DNA of 64,000 bases from CADEED01 sp035525785 (GCA_035525785.1 DATLDQ010000149.1:34618-98617); one strand, 5' to 3'; shown: positions 1-8,693, counted from the first letter of the stretch. The notes: a model not told the origin generated them from the sequence alone. Numbers and translations are program-made.

Positions 1-561
1 GAGGTGCTCGCCGATGAGACTCACGGGCAGGCGCTTGAGGTTGAACTGCAGGCAGCGCGACAGCACGGTGACCGGCAGCTTCTGCGGATCGGTGGTCGCG
101 AGCAGGAACTTCACGTGCGGCGGCGGCTCCTCGAGCGTCTTGAGCAGCGCATTGAACGAATGCGTGGAGAGCATGTGCACTTCGTCGACCAGGTAGACCT
201 TGTAGCGCCCGCGCGTCGGGGCGTACTGCACGTTCTCGAGGAGCTCGCGCGTGTCATCCACCTTGGTGCGCGAAGCAGCGTCGACTTCGATGAGATCGAC
301 GAAGCGCCCCTCGTCTATCTCCTTGCACGAGGCGCACACGCCGCAGGGCCTGGCGGTGACGCCGGTCTCGCAGTTGAGGCACTTCGACAGGATGCGCGCG
401 ATCGTGGTCTTGCCCACGCCGCGCGTGCCGGTGAACAGGAAGGCGTGATGCACGCGCCCCTGCGTGAGCGCGTTGTCGAGCGCCACGCGGACGTGCTCCT
501 GGCCCACCAGTTCGGCAAAGGAGCGGGGCCGCCACTTGCGGGCCAGCGCGAGATAACTCAT
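1..561 (-). CDS. dnaX: DNA polymerase III subunit gamma/tau (DnaX), N-terminal part, cut by window edge
   Basis: Clamp-loader ATPase subunit of the replicative polymerase. The visible 187 codons hold the N-terminal AAA+ domain. It opens MSYLALARKWRPRSF, a typical DnaX start. A Walker A motif GTRGVGKTT lies near residue 45, a four-cysteine zinc module (CLNC...CGVCASC) near residues 61-79, a DEVH Walker B near 125, and sensor-1-like LLATTD near 155. The reading frame stays open to base 1, so the rest of the gene, including any tau extension, lies outside the window. It sits about 35 bp after the 4.5S RNA on the same strand. The Shine-Dalgarno sequence is weak. Confidence 0.95.
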   Translation of the reverse strand, partial: MSYLALARKWRPRSFAELVGQEHVRVALDNALTQGRVHHAFLFTGTRGVGKTTIARILSKCLNCETGVTARPCGVCASCKEIDEGRFVDLIEVDAASRTKVDDTRELLENVQYAPTRGRYKVYLVDEVHMLSTHSFNALLKTLEEPPPHVKFLLATTDPQKLPVTVLSRCLQFNLKRLPVSLIGEHL

Positions 562-596
562 GCGTTGCTGCGTCCCCGTTGCTCATCGTCGAGGGA

Positions 597-708
597 GGCA
601 GCCCGCACCAGCCGGACTTCGGCGCCCGACATCGCCGCTACCGCTGCTCCCTTCCGGGCCTGACGGGGTTTACAACTAGTCGTCGCGAAGGAGCCGATAC
701 GGACTGCC
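597..708 (-). ncRNA. ffs: SRP 4.5S RNA
   Basis: RNA component of the signal recognition particle, partner of Ffh, which is encoded at 35.9-37.3 kb. The minus strand carries the conserved apical core GUCAGGCCCGGAAGGGAGC, with the GGAA tetraloop and the asymmetric loop bound by the Ffh M domain. The ends were set by an 8-bp terminal helix between GGCAGUCC (bases 708-701) and GGGCUGCC (604-597). This gives about 112 nt, close to the 114 nt of E. coli 4.5S RNA. Exact ends are inferred. Only 12 bp separate it from the tRNA-Ser upstream, so the two are probably co-transcribed. Confidence 0.9.
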
Positions 709-720
709 ATGGTTCAATAT

Positions 721-811
721 TGGCGGACAGGCAGGGATTCGAACCCTGGAACACCTTTTGGATGTTACTTGCTTTCCAAGCAAGCGCCTTCGACCGCTCG
801 GCCACCTGTCC
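721..811 (-). tRNA. tRNA-Ser (anticodon GGA)
   Basis: A 91-nt class II tRNA. It has a 7-bp acceptor stem (805-811 with 725-731), discriminator G, encoded CCA at 723-721, a long variable arm, a T-loop GGTTCGAATCC and anticodon loop TTGGAAA, giving anticodon GGA, which reads UCC/UCU. It lies directly upstream of the 4.5S RNA in the same direction. Confidence 0.96.
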
Positions 812-869
812 GCTGCCCCGCCCGACCGGTGGATCGAACGGGGTGCGCATGATAACGGAAGTGCGGACG

Positions 870-1259
870 TTACTGCGTCGGGACTTCGCGCGGCTTGGCC
901 GGCAGCGCGGCGGGCGCCGGGGGCGCGCTCTTGGAAGGGCCGAACGGCGGCGGCGCGTCCAGGCAGGACTCATCGCGCCCGCGGACCCGCTCGGGGGTAT
1001 CCAGCTGGGGGATCTTCAGGCCGTTGCGGGTATCGGGATTCTCGAGCCCATCCGGAGCCTTGAGCGGGGGCATTTCCTTGGCGCCGATGTAGTCCTTGTT
1101 GGACTGCTTGCAGACGATTTTCTCGGTCTTGCCGAAGGGCTGGCCGGGCAGCGCACCGTTGCCTAGCTTGCGCATGCCGTTGCACCCGGACACGCAGACA
1201 GTGGCCAGGCCGGCGAGCAAGACCAGGGCAAGCGAGGGAATCGTCAGGGCGATGCGCAT
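870..1259 (-). CDS. Short BamC/NlpB-like lipoprotein
   Basis: Predicted outer-membrane lipoprotein of 129 residues. The signal peptide ends in lipobox VSGC (Cys about residue 26). After it comes a stretch with YIGAKEMPPLKAPDGL and IPQLDTP, which resembles the unstructured N-terminal segment that BamC uses to bind BamD. The two helix-grip domains of full BamC (about 340 residues) are absent; the protein instead ends in a Pro/Ala-rich tail. It is 39 bp downstream of dapA on the same strand, the classic dapA-bamC order, which supports the call. The reading is inference from motif and synteny. An unrelated small lipoprotein remains possible. Confidence 0.65.
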   Translation of the reverse strand: MRIALTIPSLALVLLAGLATVCVSGCNGMRKLGNGALPGQPFGKTEKIVCKQSNKDYIGAKEMPPLKAPDGLENPDTRNGLKIPQLDTPERVRGRDESCLDAPPPFGPSKSAPPAPAALPAKPREVPTQ

Positions 1260-1298
1260 GTGGTTGCGACCTTGGTGGCTGCGACTAGTTCACGAGCT

Positions 1299-2180
1299 TC
1301 AATTGATGGACAGGCCCGCTGCGAACAGCGACTCGATGACCACCGCATGGTACTCCGGCGAAAGCTCGGTCAGCGGCAGACGGATGGCGGCGCCGGAGAG
1401 CCCCATGCGATGCACGGCCCACTTGACCGGGATGGGATTGGATTCTACGAACAGGTTGCGGTGCAGGGCCACGAGGCGCTGATCGATCTGCGTTGCCACG
1501 GCGCGCTCGCCGCGCAGCGCGGCCGCCACCATGTCGGCCATGGCGCGCGGCGCGACATTGGCGGTCACCGAGATCACACCGACGGCGCCCACGCCGATCG
1601 CGTCACGCGCGGTGAGATCGTCGCCGCTCAGCACGGCGAAGCCGGGCGCCGATGCCGCGACCAGTTCACGGATGCGCGTGGTCTCGCCGACCGCTTCCTT
1701 GATCCCGGCGATGCGGGCTACGCGCGACAGTCTGCCTACCGTTTCCGGCAGCAGGTCGACACCAGTGCGGCCCGGCACATTGTAGAGGAGGACCGGAATT
1801 TTCGACGCGGCGGCGATGGCTTCGAAGTGACGGAACAGACCGTGCTGCGTGGGCTTTACGTAACCGGGCGAAGCGACCAGCAATGCATCGACGTCGAGCG
1901 CGGAGATCCACCTCGCGCGCTCGACTGAGGTGGCGGTGCTGTTGGTTCCCGCGTTGGCGATGAGCAATGCGCGCTTGGCGAGCGTCTTGCGGGCGCTGAC
2001 GAGCAACGCGCGCAGCTCATCGTCGGTGACCGTCGCGGACTCGCCCGTGGACCCGGCGACAACGATGCCCCTCGTGCCATTGGCCACGTGGAATTCCAGG
2101 AGACGGGACCAGGCGTCGAAGTCGATGCTGCCATCCGGCTGCATCGGGGTCACGAGCGCCACCAGGCTGCCGGCGTACAT
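1299..2180 (-). CDS. dapA: 4-hydroxy-tetrahydrodipicolinate synthase
   Basis: Condenses pyruvate with aspartate semialdehyde, the first committed step of lysine and meso-diaminopimelate synthesis, in the cytoplasm. It is a 293-residue TIM-barrel protein starting MYAGSLVALVTP, with the family motifs GSTGES near residues 44-49, YNVPGRTG near 133-140 and the Schiff-base lysine in AGIKEA near 161. The ATG at 2180 was preferred over upstream starts because it matches the usual DapA N-terminus. The divergent neighbour is gcvR and the downstream gene is the BamC-like lipoprotein. No clear Shine-Dalgarno sequence precedes the start. Confidence 0.96.
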   Translation of the reverse strand: MYAGSLVALVTPMQPDGSIDFDAWSRLLEFHVANGTRGIVVAGSTGESATVTDDELRALLVSARKTLAKRALLIANAGTNSTATSVERARWISALDVDALLVASPGYVKPTQHGLFRHFEAIAAASKIPVLLYNVPGRTGVDLLPETVGRLSRVARIAGIKEAVGETTRIRELVAASAPGFAVLSGDDLTARDAIGVGAVGVISVTANVAPRAMADMVAAALRGERAVATQIDQRLVALHRNLFVESNPIPVKWAVHRMGLSGAAIRLPLTELSPEYHAVVIESLFAAGLSIN

Positions 2181-2293
2181 GAGAAATCCGAGAATCGTTG
2201 AAAAAACGGTCGCGCATGGTACGGGCGCGCGGCCCGGGTCCGCAAGACACACCCGGCACGCATTTCACGAGCCTGCGGTACACTTCCGGCCTG

Positions 2294-2824
2294 ATGAAGC
2301 AGCACCTCGCCGTATCCGCCATTGGCAGCGATCGCACCGGAATGGTCCATGAGCTGACCCGCGTCATATCCGACTGCGGCGGGTCGATCAGCGAGAGCCG
2401 CATGGCTACGCTCGGCAACGAATTCGCGATCCTGGTGCTGGTCAGCGGCAACTGGCATTCGCTGGCCAAGCTCGAAAGCGAGCTGGCGCGCCTGGGGGAG
2501 ACCTCCGGCCTGTCGCTGCACATGAAGCGCACCGAGCCACGGGCGCCTCGCACCGAGCTCTTACCTTATTCGATCGATGTGGTCTGCCTCGACCAGGCGG
2601 GCATCGTCGCCGGGCTCTCCGGTTTCTGCGCGAGCCGCGGCATCGACATCGCCGAAGTGTCGACGCGCTGTTACCCGGCCGCGCACACGGGCGCGCAGAT
2701 GTTCGCGGTGCAGATGATCATCAACGTCCCGAAGCGCCTGCAGCTCGCGCACCTGCGCGAGGAATTCATGGACTACTGCGACGCGCAAAACCTCGACGCG
2801 ATCCTGGAGCCGGTCAAGTCTTGA
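2294..2824 (+). CDS. gcvR: Glycine cleavage system transcriptional repressor family (ACT-domain protein)
   Basis: A 176-residue protein made of two ACT domains. The first starts HLAVSAIGSDRTGMVHELTRVISDCGGSI and the second begins around SIDVVCLDQAGIVAGLSGF. This is the architecture of GcvR, which in E. coli binds glycine and GcvA to repress the glycine cleavage operon. Divergent from dapA and followed by bcp, the same order as gcvR-bcp in many gammaproteobacteria. A TACACT -10-like hexamer at 2279-2284 lies only 9 bp before the ATG. Family assignment is solid; the glycine regulatory role is inferred from family. Confidence 0.88.
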   Translation: MKQHLAVSAIGSDRTGMVHELTRVISDCGGSISESRMATLGNEFAILVLVSGNWHSLAKLESELARLGETSGLSLHMKRTEPRAPRTELLPYSIDVVCLDQAGIVAGLSGFCASRGIDIAEVSTRCYPAAHTGAQMFAVQMIINVPKRLQLAHLREEFMDYCDAQNLDAILEPVKS

Positions 2825-2852
2825 GGTCGGGCAATTACGAGGGCTGCGCACG

Positions 2853-3314
2853 GTGATCGCCGTCGGAAAAAAACTTCCCGCCTTTTCGCTGCCGCGCTCG
2901 GACGGCAGCGCGTGGAAGCCCGCGGATGCCAAAGGCTCGGGCCTCGTGCTCTTCTTCTACCCCAAGGCGATGACGCCGGGCTGCACGCTCGAGGGCCAGG
3001 ACTTCCGCGATCTGCATGCCGCGTTCAAGCGCGCGAAAACCACGGTGCTGGGCATCTCCAAGGACAGCTGCGAAAGGCAGGCGAAATTCCGCGCGAAGGA
3101 GAAGTTTTCCTTCGAGCTGCTGTCCGACGAGGACGAGAATGTCTGCCGGCTTTTCGACGTGATACGGGAAAAATCTCTGTACGGAAGAAAATTCATGGGT
3201 ATCGAGCGAAGCACGTTCCTGTTCGATGACGCGGGGAAACTCGTCCGTGAATGGCGCAAGGTGCGCGTGAAAGGTCACGCCGCCGAAGTGCTCGAAGCGG
3301 CCAGGTCGCTGTGA
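2853..3314 (+). CDS. bcp: Thiol peroxidase, Bcp/PrxQ-type peroxiredoxin
   Basis: Reduces hydrogen and organic peroxides with thioredoxin as usual donor. It has 153 residues and a GTG start 28 bp after gcvR. The peroxidatic motif P37-x3-T41-x2-C44 is intact. Most Bcp proteins carry the resolving cysteine five residues later; here that position is Gln49. Other cysteines are C73 and C98, so this enzyme may be 1-Cys or use an atypical resolving residue. The stop codon overlaps the GTG start of the PhoH-like gene (GTGA), implying translational coupling. Confidence 0.92.
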   Translation: MIAVGKKLPAFSLPRSDGSAWKPADAKGSGLVLFFYPKAMTPGCTLEGQDFRDLHAAFKRAKTTVLGISKDSCERQAKFRAKEKFSFELLSDEDENVCRLFDVIREKSLYGRKFMGIERSTFLFDDAGKLVREWRKVRVKGHAAEVLEAARSL

Positions 3315-4765
3315 CGGCCGGCAAGCGCACGTCCGGCGGCAAGCCGGCCAGGGAACAGCGCCGCCTCTTCGTGCTGGACACCAATGTGCTCATGCACGAT
3401 CCCACATCCATCTTCCGTTTCCAGGAACACGACGTCTATCTACCCATGGTGGTGCTCGAGGAGCTCGACGCCAACAAGAAGGGCCTGTCGGAAGCTTCGC
3501 GCAACGTGCGCCAGGTCAGCCGGTTCCTCGACGACCTGATGCGCGACGCCACCAAGGACGAGATCGACGCGGGCCTTTCGCTCGAGAGCCTCTTCGGCGC
3601 GAATACGAGCGCCGCGGCCGCCAAGAGCGTGCGTACGCCCGGCCGCCTGTTCTTCCAGACGCGCCAGCTGACCTCCGCCCTGCCCGACTATCTTCCCGGT
3701 CATGGCGCCGACAACGCCATCCTCGCGATGACCCTGGCATTGCAGGCGCTGCACCACGAGTCGCGCGTCACGCTGGTGTCCAAGGACATCAACCTGCGTA
3801 TCAAGGCGGCGGTCGTCGGCGTGCACGCCGAGGACTACTACAGCGACAAGACCATCGAGGACGCCGACGTCCTGTACACGGGTCTCACCGCCCTGCCGGT
3901 CGATTTCTGGGAGAAAGCCGGCAAGGACATCAAGTCGTGGAAGGACGCAGAGCGCACTTACTACCAGGTCACCGGCCCGATCGTTTCCGAGCTGCACGTC
4001 AACCAGTTCGTGCACGAGGCGGGCGAACAGGGCATCGAGGCCATCGTCAGGCGCATCGAGGCCGGCACGGCCACGCTCGAGCTCGCACGCGATTTCCGCG
4101 GCGAGCGTCACAGCGTCTGGGGCGTGAGCGCGCGCAATCGCGAGCAGAACTTCGCGATCAACCTGCTCATGGATCCGGAGATCGACTTCGTCACCATCCT
4201 GGGCCCGGCCGGCACGGGCAAGACATTGCTCACGCTCGCGGCCGGCCTGATGCAGACGCTCGAATCGAACCGCTTCGCTGAAATCATCATGACTCGCGTC
4301 ACCATCCCGCTCGGCGAGGACATCGGCTTCCTGCCCGGCACCGAAGAGGAAAAGATGGAGCCCTGGATGGGCGCGCTCATGGACAACCTCGAAGTGCTCA
4401 CGCAGAGCACCGAGGGCGGCAGTTGGGGCCGCGGCGCCACGAACGACCTGCTGCGCAACCGCATCAAGATCCGCTCGCTCAATTTCATGCGCGGTCGCAC
4501 CTTCCTCAACCGGTTCGTCATCCTCGACGAAGCGCAGAACCTGACGCCCAAGCAGATGAAGGCGCTTGTGACGCGCGCGGGGCCGGGAACCAAAATCGTG
4601 TGTCTCGGCAATATTGCGCAGATCGACACCCCGTACCTCACGGAAACCACGTCGGGCCTCACCTACGTGGTCAACCGGTTCAAGGGCTGGGACCATGCCG
4701 GACATATCACGCTGGTGCGCGGCGAACGCTCGCGACTCGCGGATTTTGCCTCTGATACGCTCTGA
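3311..4765 (+). CDS. PIN domain plus PhoH-type ATPase (PhoH2/YlaK family)
   Basis: A 484-residue fusion of an N-terminal PIN ribonuclease domain (first acidic residue D23 in VLDTNVLMHD, roughly residues 18-160) and a C-terminal PhoH helicase-like ATPase. Walker A is GPAGTGKT at 298-305 and Walker B is VILDEAQN at 403-410. Characterised PhoH2 proteins couple RNA unwinding to RNA cleavage. The GTG start at 3311 was chosen because it overlaps the bcp stop by 3 bp and precedes the conserved region closely; an upstream in-frame start would run into bcp. The physiological target is unknown. Confidence 0.9.
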   Translation: MTAGKRTSGGKPAREQRRLFVLDTNVLMHDPTSIFRFQEHDVYLPMVVLEELDANKKGLSEASRNVRQVSRFLDDLMRDATKDEIDAGLSLESLFGANTSAAAAKSVRTPGRLFFQTRQLTSALPDYLPGHGADNAILAMTLALQALHHESRVTLVSKDINLRIKAAVVGVHAEDYYSDKTIEDADVLYTGLTALPVDFWEKAGKDIKSWKDAERTYYQVTGPIVSELHVNQFVHEAGEQGIEAIVRRIEAGTATLELARDFRGERHSVWGVSARNREQNFAINLLMDPEIDFVTILGPAGTGKTLLTLAAGLMQTLESNRFAEIIMTRVTIPLGEDIGFLPGTEEEKMEPWMGALMDNLEVLTQSTEGGSWGRGATNDLLRNRIKIRSLNFMRGRTFLNRFVILDEAQNLTPKQMKALVTRAGPGTKIVCLGNIAQIDTPYLTETTSGLTYVVNRFKGWDHAGHITLVRGERSRLADFASDTL

Positions 4766-4814
4766 GAGGCCTGGCGCCAGAAACTAGCAGCCGCGCCCGG
4801 AGTCCAAGCCCGCG

Positions 4815-6383
4815 ATGCCTCATTCCGTGAAGAACGCCCTGAAGAAAGCGCTGGCAATTTTCCTGGCCGTGCTGCTGCCGCTGCAGACCCTGGCGCAGGC
4901 GCCCGGCAACGATCTTCCCGACATCGGCAGCCCGGCCTCCTCCGCGCTCTCGCTCGACGACGAATACCGCATCGGCCTGCAAGTGGTGCGGCAGCTGCGT
5001 GACGAAGGCCAGATCATCGACGACCCCGAAGTCACCGAATACCTGCAGGCACTCGGTTCACGGCTGGTCACGCAGGCCACGGGTGATTCCGCGCAACGGT
5101 TCTCGTTCTTTTTCGTTCGCGACAACACCATCAATGCATTCGCGCTGCCCGGCGGCTTCGTCGGCGTGAACTACGGGCTGGTGCTGGCCACGCGCAACGA
5201 GTCACAGCTCGCGGGCGTGCTGGCGCACGAAATCGCGCACGTGACGCAGCGGCACATCGCGCGGCGTGTGCGCTCGCAGGGCCGCCAGAGCATCGCCACG
5301 ATGGCGGCGATTCTCGCGGCCATTCTGGTCGGCGCCGCCACCGGTTCGAGCGACGCGACCATGGGCGGCGTCGCCATGGCGCAGGGCGCGGCCATGCAGC
5401 AGCAGATCAACTTCACGCGCGCCAACGAGAACGAGGCGGACCGCGTCGGCATGGGCTTCCTCGCGGCCGCGGGCTTCGACCCGTATGGCATGCCCGATTT
5501 CTTCGAGACCATGGGCCGTCGCACGGCGATCCAGGCGAACAATCGCAACGCGCTGCCCGAGATCCTGCAGTCGCACCCGGTGACCACCAACCGCATCGCC
5601 GAGTCGCGTTCGCGCGCCGCGCAGTTCAAGGACCTCAGGCCGACGCCCGAGACCGTGAGCTACCTGCTCACGCGCGAACGACTGCGGGTGCTGGCCACGC
5701 CGGCCGAGGAAAACGTGCGGCGCTACTACGCGGACCGTCGCCAGGCGCAGACCATCCCCAATCCGGGCGATCTCTACGGCGAGGCGCTGGCTAGCTACCA
5801 GTCGGGCAATGCGCGCGCCTCGCTGGACCCGTTGATCGCGCTGTCGCGCGACTATCCACAGGTGACCATGCTGCAGGCCTCCCTCGGCTCCGCACTCATG
5901 GCTGCCGGCGAGTCCGAAGAAGCACTGAACACCTTCCGCAGCGCGCTCGCGCTGTCGCCACGCAACATACCGCTGACCATGCGTTACGCCGAGGCGCTGC
6001 TCAAGGCGAACCAGGCGAAGACCGCTCACGCGGTGCTGCTCGACCTGTTCAACAATGTCGCGCCGACACCCGAGCAGATCCGCTTCACCGCACTCGCGGC
6101 CAGCAGCGCCGGTGACACCGGCGACGCGGCTTACTACATGAGCGAATACCACATCGCCACCGGCAACCTGCCGCTGTCCGTGGCGCAGCTCGAAATGGCG
6201 CTCGCTGCTCCCGACATCACGACGGTGCAACGCAGCCGTTTCCAGGCGCGCCTCGATGAAGTGCGCGAGGCCATGTTCTCTGACCGCAAGCGCCGCCGCG
6301 AGGCGGAAAAGCAGCAAAGAAAGCCTCCGGAGCAGCAAACCCGCCGTCCGGCTCCGGGTCGGGCTGGTACAATTTCCCGATGA
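4815..6383 (+). CDS. bepA: BepA-like periplasmic M48 metalloprotease with TPR domain
   Basis: A 522-residue exported protease, with signal peptide about 1-28 ending LAQA. The M48 zinc site HEIAH is at 138-142 with the distal ligand in NENEAD (E207). The second half is a TPR superhelix (about 290-490) and the tail is basic. BepA degrades misassembled LptD and other outer-membrane barrels at the BAM complex. Overlaps mlaA by 4 bp (ATGA), so the two envelope-quality genes are likely co-translated. Length agrees with the family (about 490 in E. coli). Confidence 0.93.
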   Translation: MPHSVKNALKKALAIFLAVLLPLQTLAQAPGNDLPDIGSPASSALSLDDEYRIGLQVVRQLRDEGQIIDDPEVTEYLQALGSRLVTQATGDSAQRFSFFFVRDNTINAFALPGGFVGVNYGLVLATRNESQLAGVLAHEIAHVTQRHIARRVRSQGRQSIATMAAILAAILVGAATGSSDATMGGVAMAQGAAMQQQINFTRANENEADRVGMGFLAAAGFDPYGMPDFFETMGRRTAIQANNRNALPEILQSHPVTTNRIAESRSRAAQFKDLRPTPETVSYLLTRERLRVLATPAEENVRRYYADRRQAQTIPNPGDLYGEALASYQSGNARASLDPLIALSRDYPQVTMLQASLGSALMAAGESEEALNTFRSALALSPRNIPLTMRYAEALLKANQAKTAHAVLLDLFNNVAPTPEQIRFTALAASSAGDTGDAAYYMSEYHIATGNLPLSVAQLEMALAAPDITTVQRSRFQARLDEVREAMFSDRKRRREAEKQQRKPPEQQTRRPAPGRAGTISR

Positions 6384-7135
6384 AAAATCTGGTTCTCCTG
6401 GTGGCCGGCATGATGCTGGCCGGTTGCGCGACTGCGCCCCCTTCCAAGCCCGATCCCCGTGACCCGTGGGAACGTTTCAACCGCGCCTCGTTCAAGGTCA
6501 ATGACGCGCTCGACCGCGCCATCCTCCGCCCCACGGCCCGCGCCTACGTGAAGGTGGCGCCCCGCGTGCTCCGCACCGGCGTCAGCAACTTCTTCGACAA
6601 TCTCGAAACCGTTACCACGCTGGTAAACGATGCGCTGCAGGGCAAGCTGGCCGCCGCCGGTCACGACTCCGCGCGCTTCCTGCTCAATTCCACGCTGGGG
6701 CTGGCGGGTTTGTTCGACCCGGCCACCGCGGCAGGCATCGACAAGAACGACGAGGACTTCGGGCAGACACTGGGCAAATGGGGGGTGAAGTCCGGCCCCT
6801 ACCTCATGGTGCCGCTGTTCGGTCCGTCGACCCTGCGCGATCTGCCGGCACGTGGCGTGGACACCTTCACCGATCCGTCTCACTACCTGGAAGACGACAG
6901 CACGCGCTACAGCATCACGGGCGTCGAGATCGTCGACCTGCGTGCCGGCCTGCTCGACCTCGACGACCAGCTCAAACAGAGCTTCGACCGGTACGCGTTC
7001 GTGCGCAACGCCTGGCTGCAGCGCCGCGACTACAAGGTCAAGGATGGCGACGTCGCGGACGAGTCGTTCGACGAAGACGCGATGATGAACGAAGAGCCCA
7101 CGGCCAAGGATGAGAAGCCGCCGGAGACTCAATAG
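6380..7135 (+). CDS. mlaA: Outer-membrane lipoprotein MlaA (VacJ)
   Basis: Outer-membrane component of the Mla retrograde phospholipid pathway, which removes phospholipids from the outer leaflet and passes them to MlaC. It has 251 residues with a lipobox LAGC (Cys16). The MlaA signature follows: DPWERFNRASFKVND, then FFDNLETVTTLVNDALQGK, NSTLGLAGLFDPA and GPYLMVPLFGPSTLRD. An acidic low-complexity tail (about 225-251) follows the conserved domain. The partner genes mlaFEDCB are in this window at 10.8-14.0 kb but in a separate transcription unit. Confidence 0.95.
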   Translation: MKNLVLLVAGMMLAGCATAPPSKPDPRDPWERFNRASFKVNDALDRAILRPTARAYVKVAPRVLRTGVSNFFDNLETVTTLVNDALQGKLAAAGHDSARFLLNSTLGLAGLFDPATAAGIDKNDEDFGQTLGKWGVKSGPYLMVPLFGPSTLRDLPARGVDTFTDPSHYLEDDSTRYSITGVEIVDLRAGLLDLDDQLKQSFDRYAFVRNAWLQRRDYKVKDGDVADESFDEDAMMNEEPTAKDEKPPETQ

Positions 7136-7170
7136 CGCAGTTGCAACGGGATGGAGACAGGGGGACCAAT

Positions 7171-7488
7171 TTGAACGACGACGACAACACCGGCCGGCTG
7201 CCGCCGCTGCTGTTGCTGCATCCCGACGACAACATCGTCGTCGCGCGGCGTGACGTCGCTGCGGGCGAGAAAGTCGAGCTCGACGGCGAGTCCTTCGTCA
7301 TCCCGGCGGCCGTGGAGTTGGGCCACAAGCTCGCGCGCAGGGCCATTGAAGCCGATGCCCGCGTCCTCAAATATGGAGCCCCGATCGGCTCGATGAAGGT
7401 CCGCGTGAGCCGTGGCGAGCACGTCCATCTGCACAACCTGAAGAGCGACTACATCCCCTCGACCACCCGCGAAGGGGACGGACACTGA
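7171..7488 (+). CDS. UxaA-family dehydratase small subunit (SAF domain)
   Basis: About 105 residues covering the N-terminal SAF/UxaA domain of altronate or galactarate dehydratases. The recognisable core runs HPDDNIVVARRDVAAGE, then IPAAVELGHKLA and KYGAPIGSMKVRVSRGEHVHLHNLKS. In UxaA proteins this domain is fused to the large domain; here it is a separate polypeptide ending 2 bp before the large subunit. A TTG at 7171 with AGGGGGACC just upstream fits best as start; another in-frame TTG at 7141 is possible. Function is tied to the downstream dehydratase. Confidence 0.85.
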   Translation: MNDDDNTGRLPPLLLLHPDDNIVVARRDVAAGEKVELDGESFVIPAAVELGHKLARRAIEADARVLKYGAPIGSMKVRVSRGEHVHLHNLKSDYIPSTTREGDGH

Positions 7489-7490
7489 AA

Positions 7491-8678
7491 ATGAAAGGCT
7501 ATCTCCGCAAGGACGGTCGCAAGGGCATCCGCAACGTCGTGGCGGTCGCCTATCTGGTCGAATGCGCGCACCACGTGTCGCGCATGATCGTGCAGAAAGC
7601 CGGTTCCGACGACGTGCACCTTATCGGCTTCCCCGGCTGTTACCCGAACAAATACGCGCTCGAGATGATGAAGCGCCTGTGCACGCATCCCAACGTGGGC
7701 GCCGTCCTGCTGGTCTCACTGGGGTGCGAAAGCTTCAATCGCGAAGAGCTGCGCCGCACGGTGGCGGCCAGCGGCCGGCCGGTGGATCTGCTGGTGATCC
7801 AGCAGTCGGGTGGCACTTCCAAGACGCTCAACGCGGGCCTCGAGCGCGTGGCGAAGATGCGCGCCGAGCTTGCGAATCAGACTGCCGTGCCCATGGCGCT
7901 CGACGAGTTGGTCGTTGGCACGGTGTGCGGCGGTTCCGATGGCACCAGCGGCATCACCGCGAACCCCGCCGTCGGCCGCTGTTTCGACTGGCTCATCGAG
8001 AACGACGCCGCCTGCATCTTCGAGGAAACCGGCGAACTCATCGGCTGCGAGCGCATCATGGCCTCGCGCGCCATCACCCCCGAGCTCGGGCGCGAGATCG
8101 AAGCGTGCGTGGACAAGGCGGCCAACTACTACCGCATCATGGGCTACGGCAGCTTCGCGCCGGGCAACGCCGAGGGCGGGCTGACCACGCTCGAGGAGAA
8201 ATCCATGGGCGCGTATTCCAAGTCCGGCTCCTCGCCCATCAGCGGGCTCATCAAGCCCGGCGACATCCCCCCGCGCGGCGGCCTCTATCTACTCGACGTG
8301 GTGCCGGACGGAGAGCCGCGCTTCGGCTTCCCCAACATCTCGGACAACGCCGAGATCGTCGAGCTGATCGCCTGCGGCTCGCACCTCATCCTCTTCACGA
8401 CCGGCCGCGGCTCGGTGGTGGGTTCCGCGATCTCGCCGGTCATCAAGATCTGCGCCAACCCGGACACCTACGACCGCATGTCCGAGGACATGGACGTGAA
8501 TGCGGGCCGCATCCTGCGCGGCGCGGAGCTCGACGACGTGGGCCGCGAGATCTACGACCTCGTGCAGCGCGTGGCCTCCGGCGAACCATCGAAGTCGGAA
8601 GCGCTGGGTCACCAGGAATTCATCCTGACCTACAAACAATTCGAACCCATCGGCCCGGCCTGCCTGCCGGCGGCCTGA
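7491..8678 (+). CDS. UxaA-family sugar-acid dehydratase large subunit
   Basis: A 395-residue catalytic subunit of the altronate/galactarate dehydratase family, which removes water from sugar acids with an iron centre. It begins MKGYLRKDGRKGIRNVVAV and contains conserved cysteine-bearing segments (GFPGCYPN, SLGCESFN, GTVCGGSDGTSGI) and the C-terminal GRGSVVGSAISPVIKICANPDTY motif. Split small/large UxaA pairs occur in L-fucose loci such as that of Campylobacter jejuni. The exact substrate cannot be read from sequence; the neighbouring FAH hydrolase and alpha-hydroxy-acid oxidase suggest a 6-deoxy-sugar acid such as L-fuconate or L-rhamnonate. Confidence 0.88.
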   Translation: MKGYLRKDGRKGIRNVVAVAYLVECAHHVSRMIVQKAGSDDVHLIGFPGCYPNKYALEMMKRLCTHPNVGAVLLVSLGCESFNREELRRTVAASGRPVDLLVIQQSGGTSKTLNAGLERVAKMRAELANQTAVPMALDELVVGTVCGGSDGTSGITANPAVGRCFDWLIENDAACIFEETGELIGCERIMASRAITPELGREIEACVDKAANYYRIMGYGSFAPGNAEGGLTTLEEKSMGAYSKSGSSPISGLIKPGDIPPRGGLYLLDVVPDGEPRFGFPNISDNAEIVELIACGSHLILFTTGRGSVVGSAISPVIKICANPDTYDRMSEDMDVNAGRILRGAELDDVGREIYDLVQRVASGEPSKSEALGHQEFILTYKQFEPIGPACLPAA

Positions 8679-8693
8679 AGCCAAGGAAGATCC

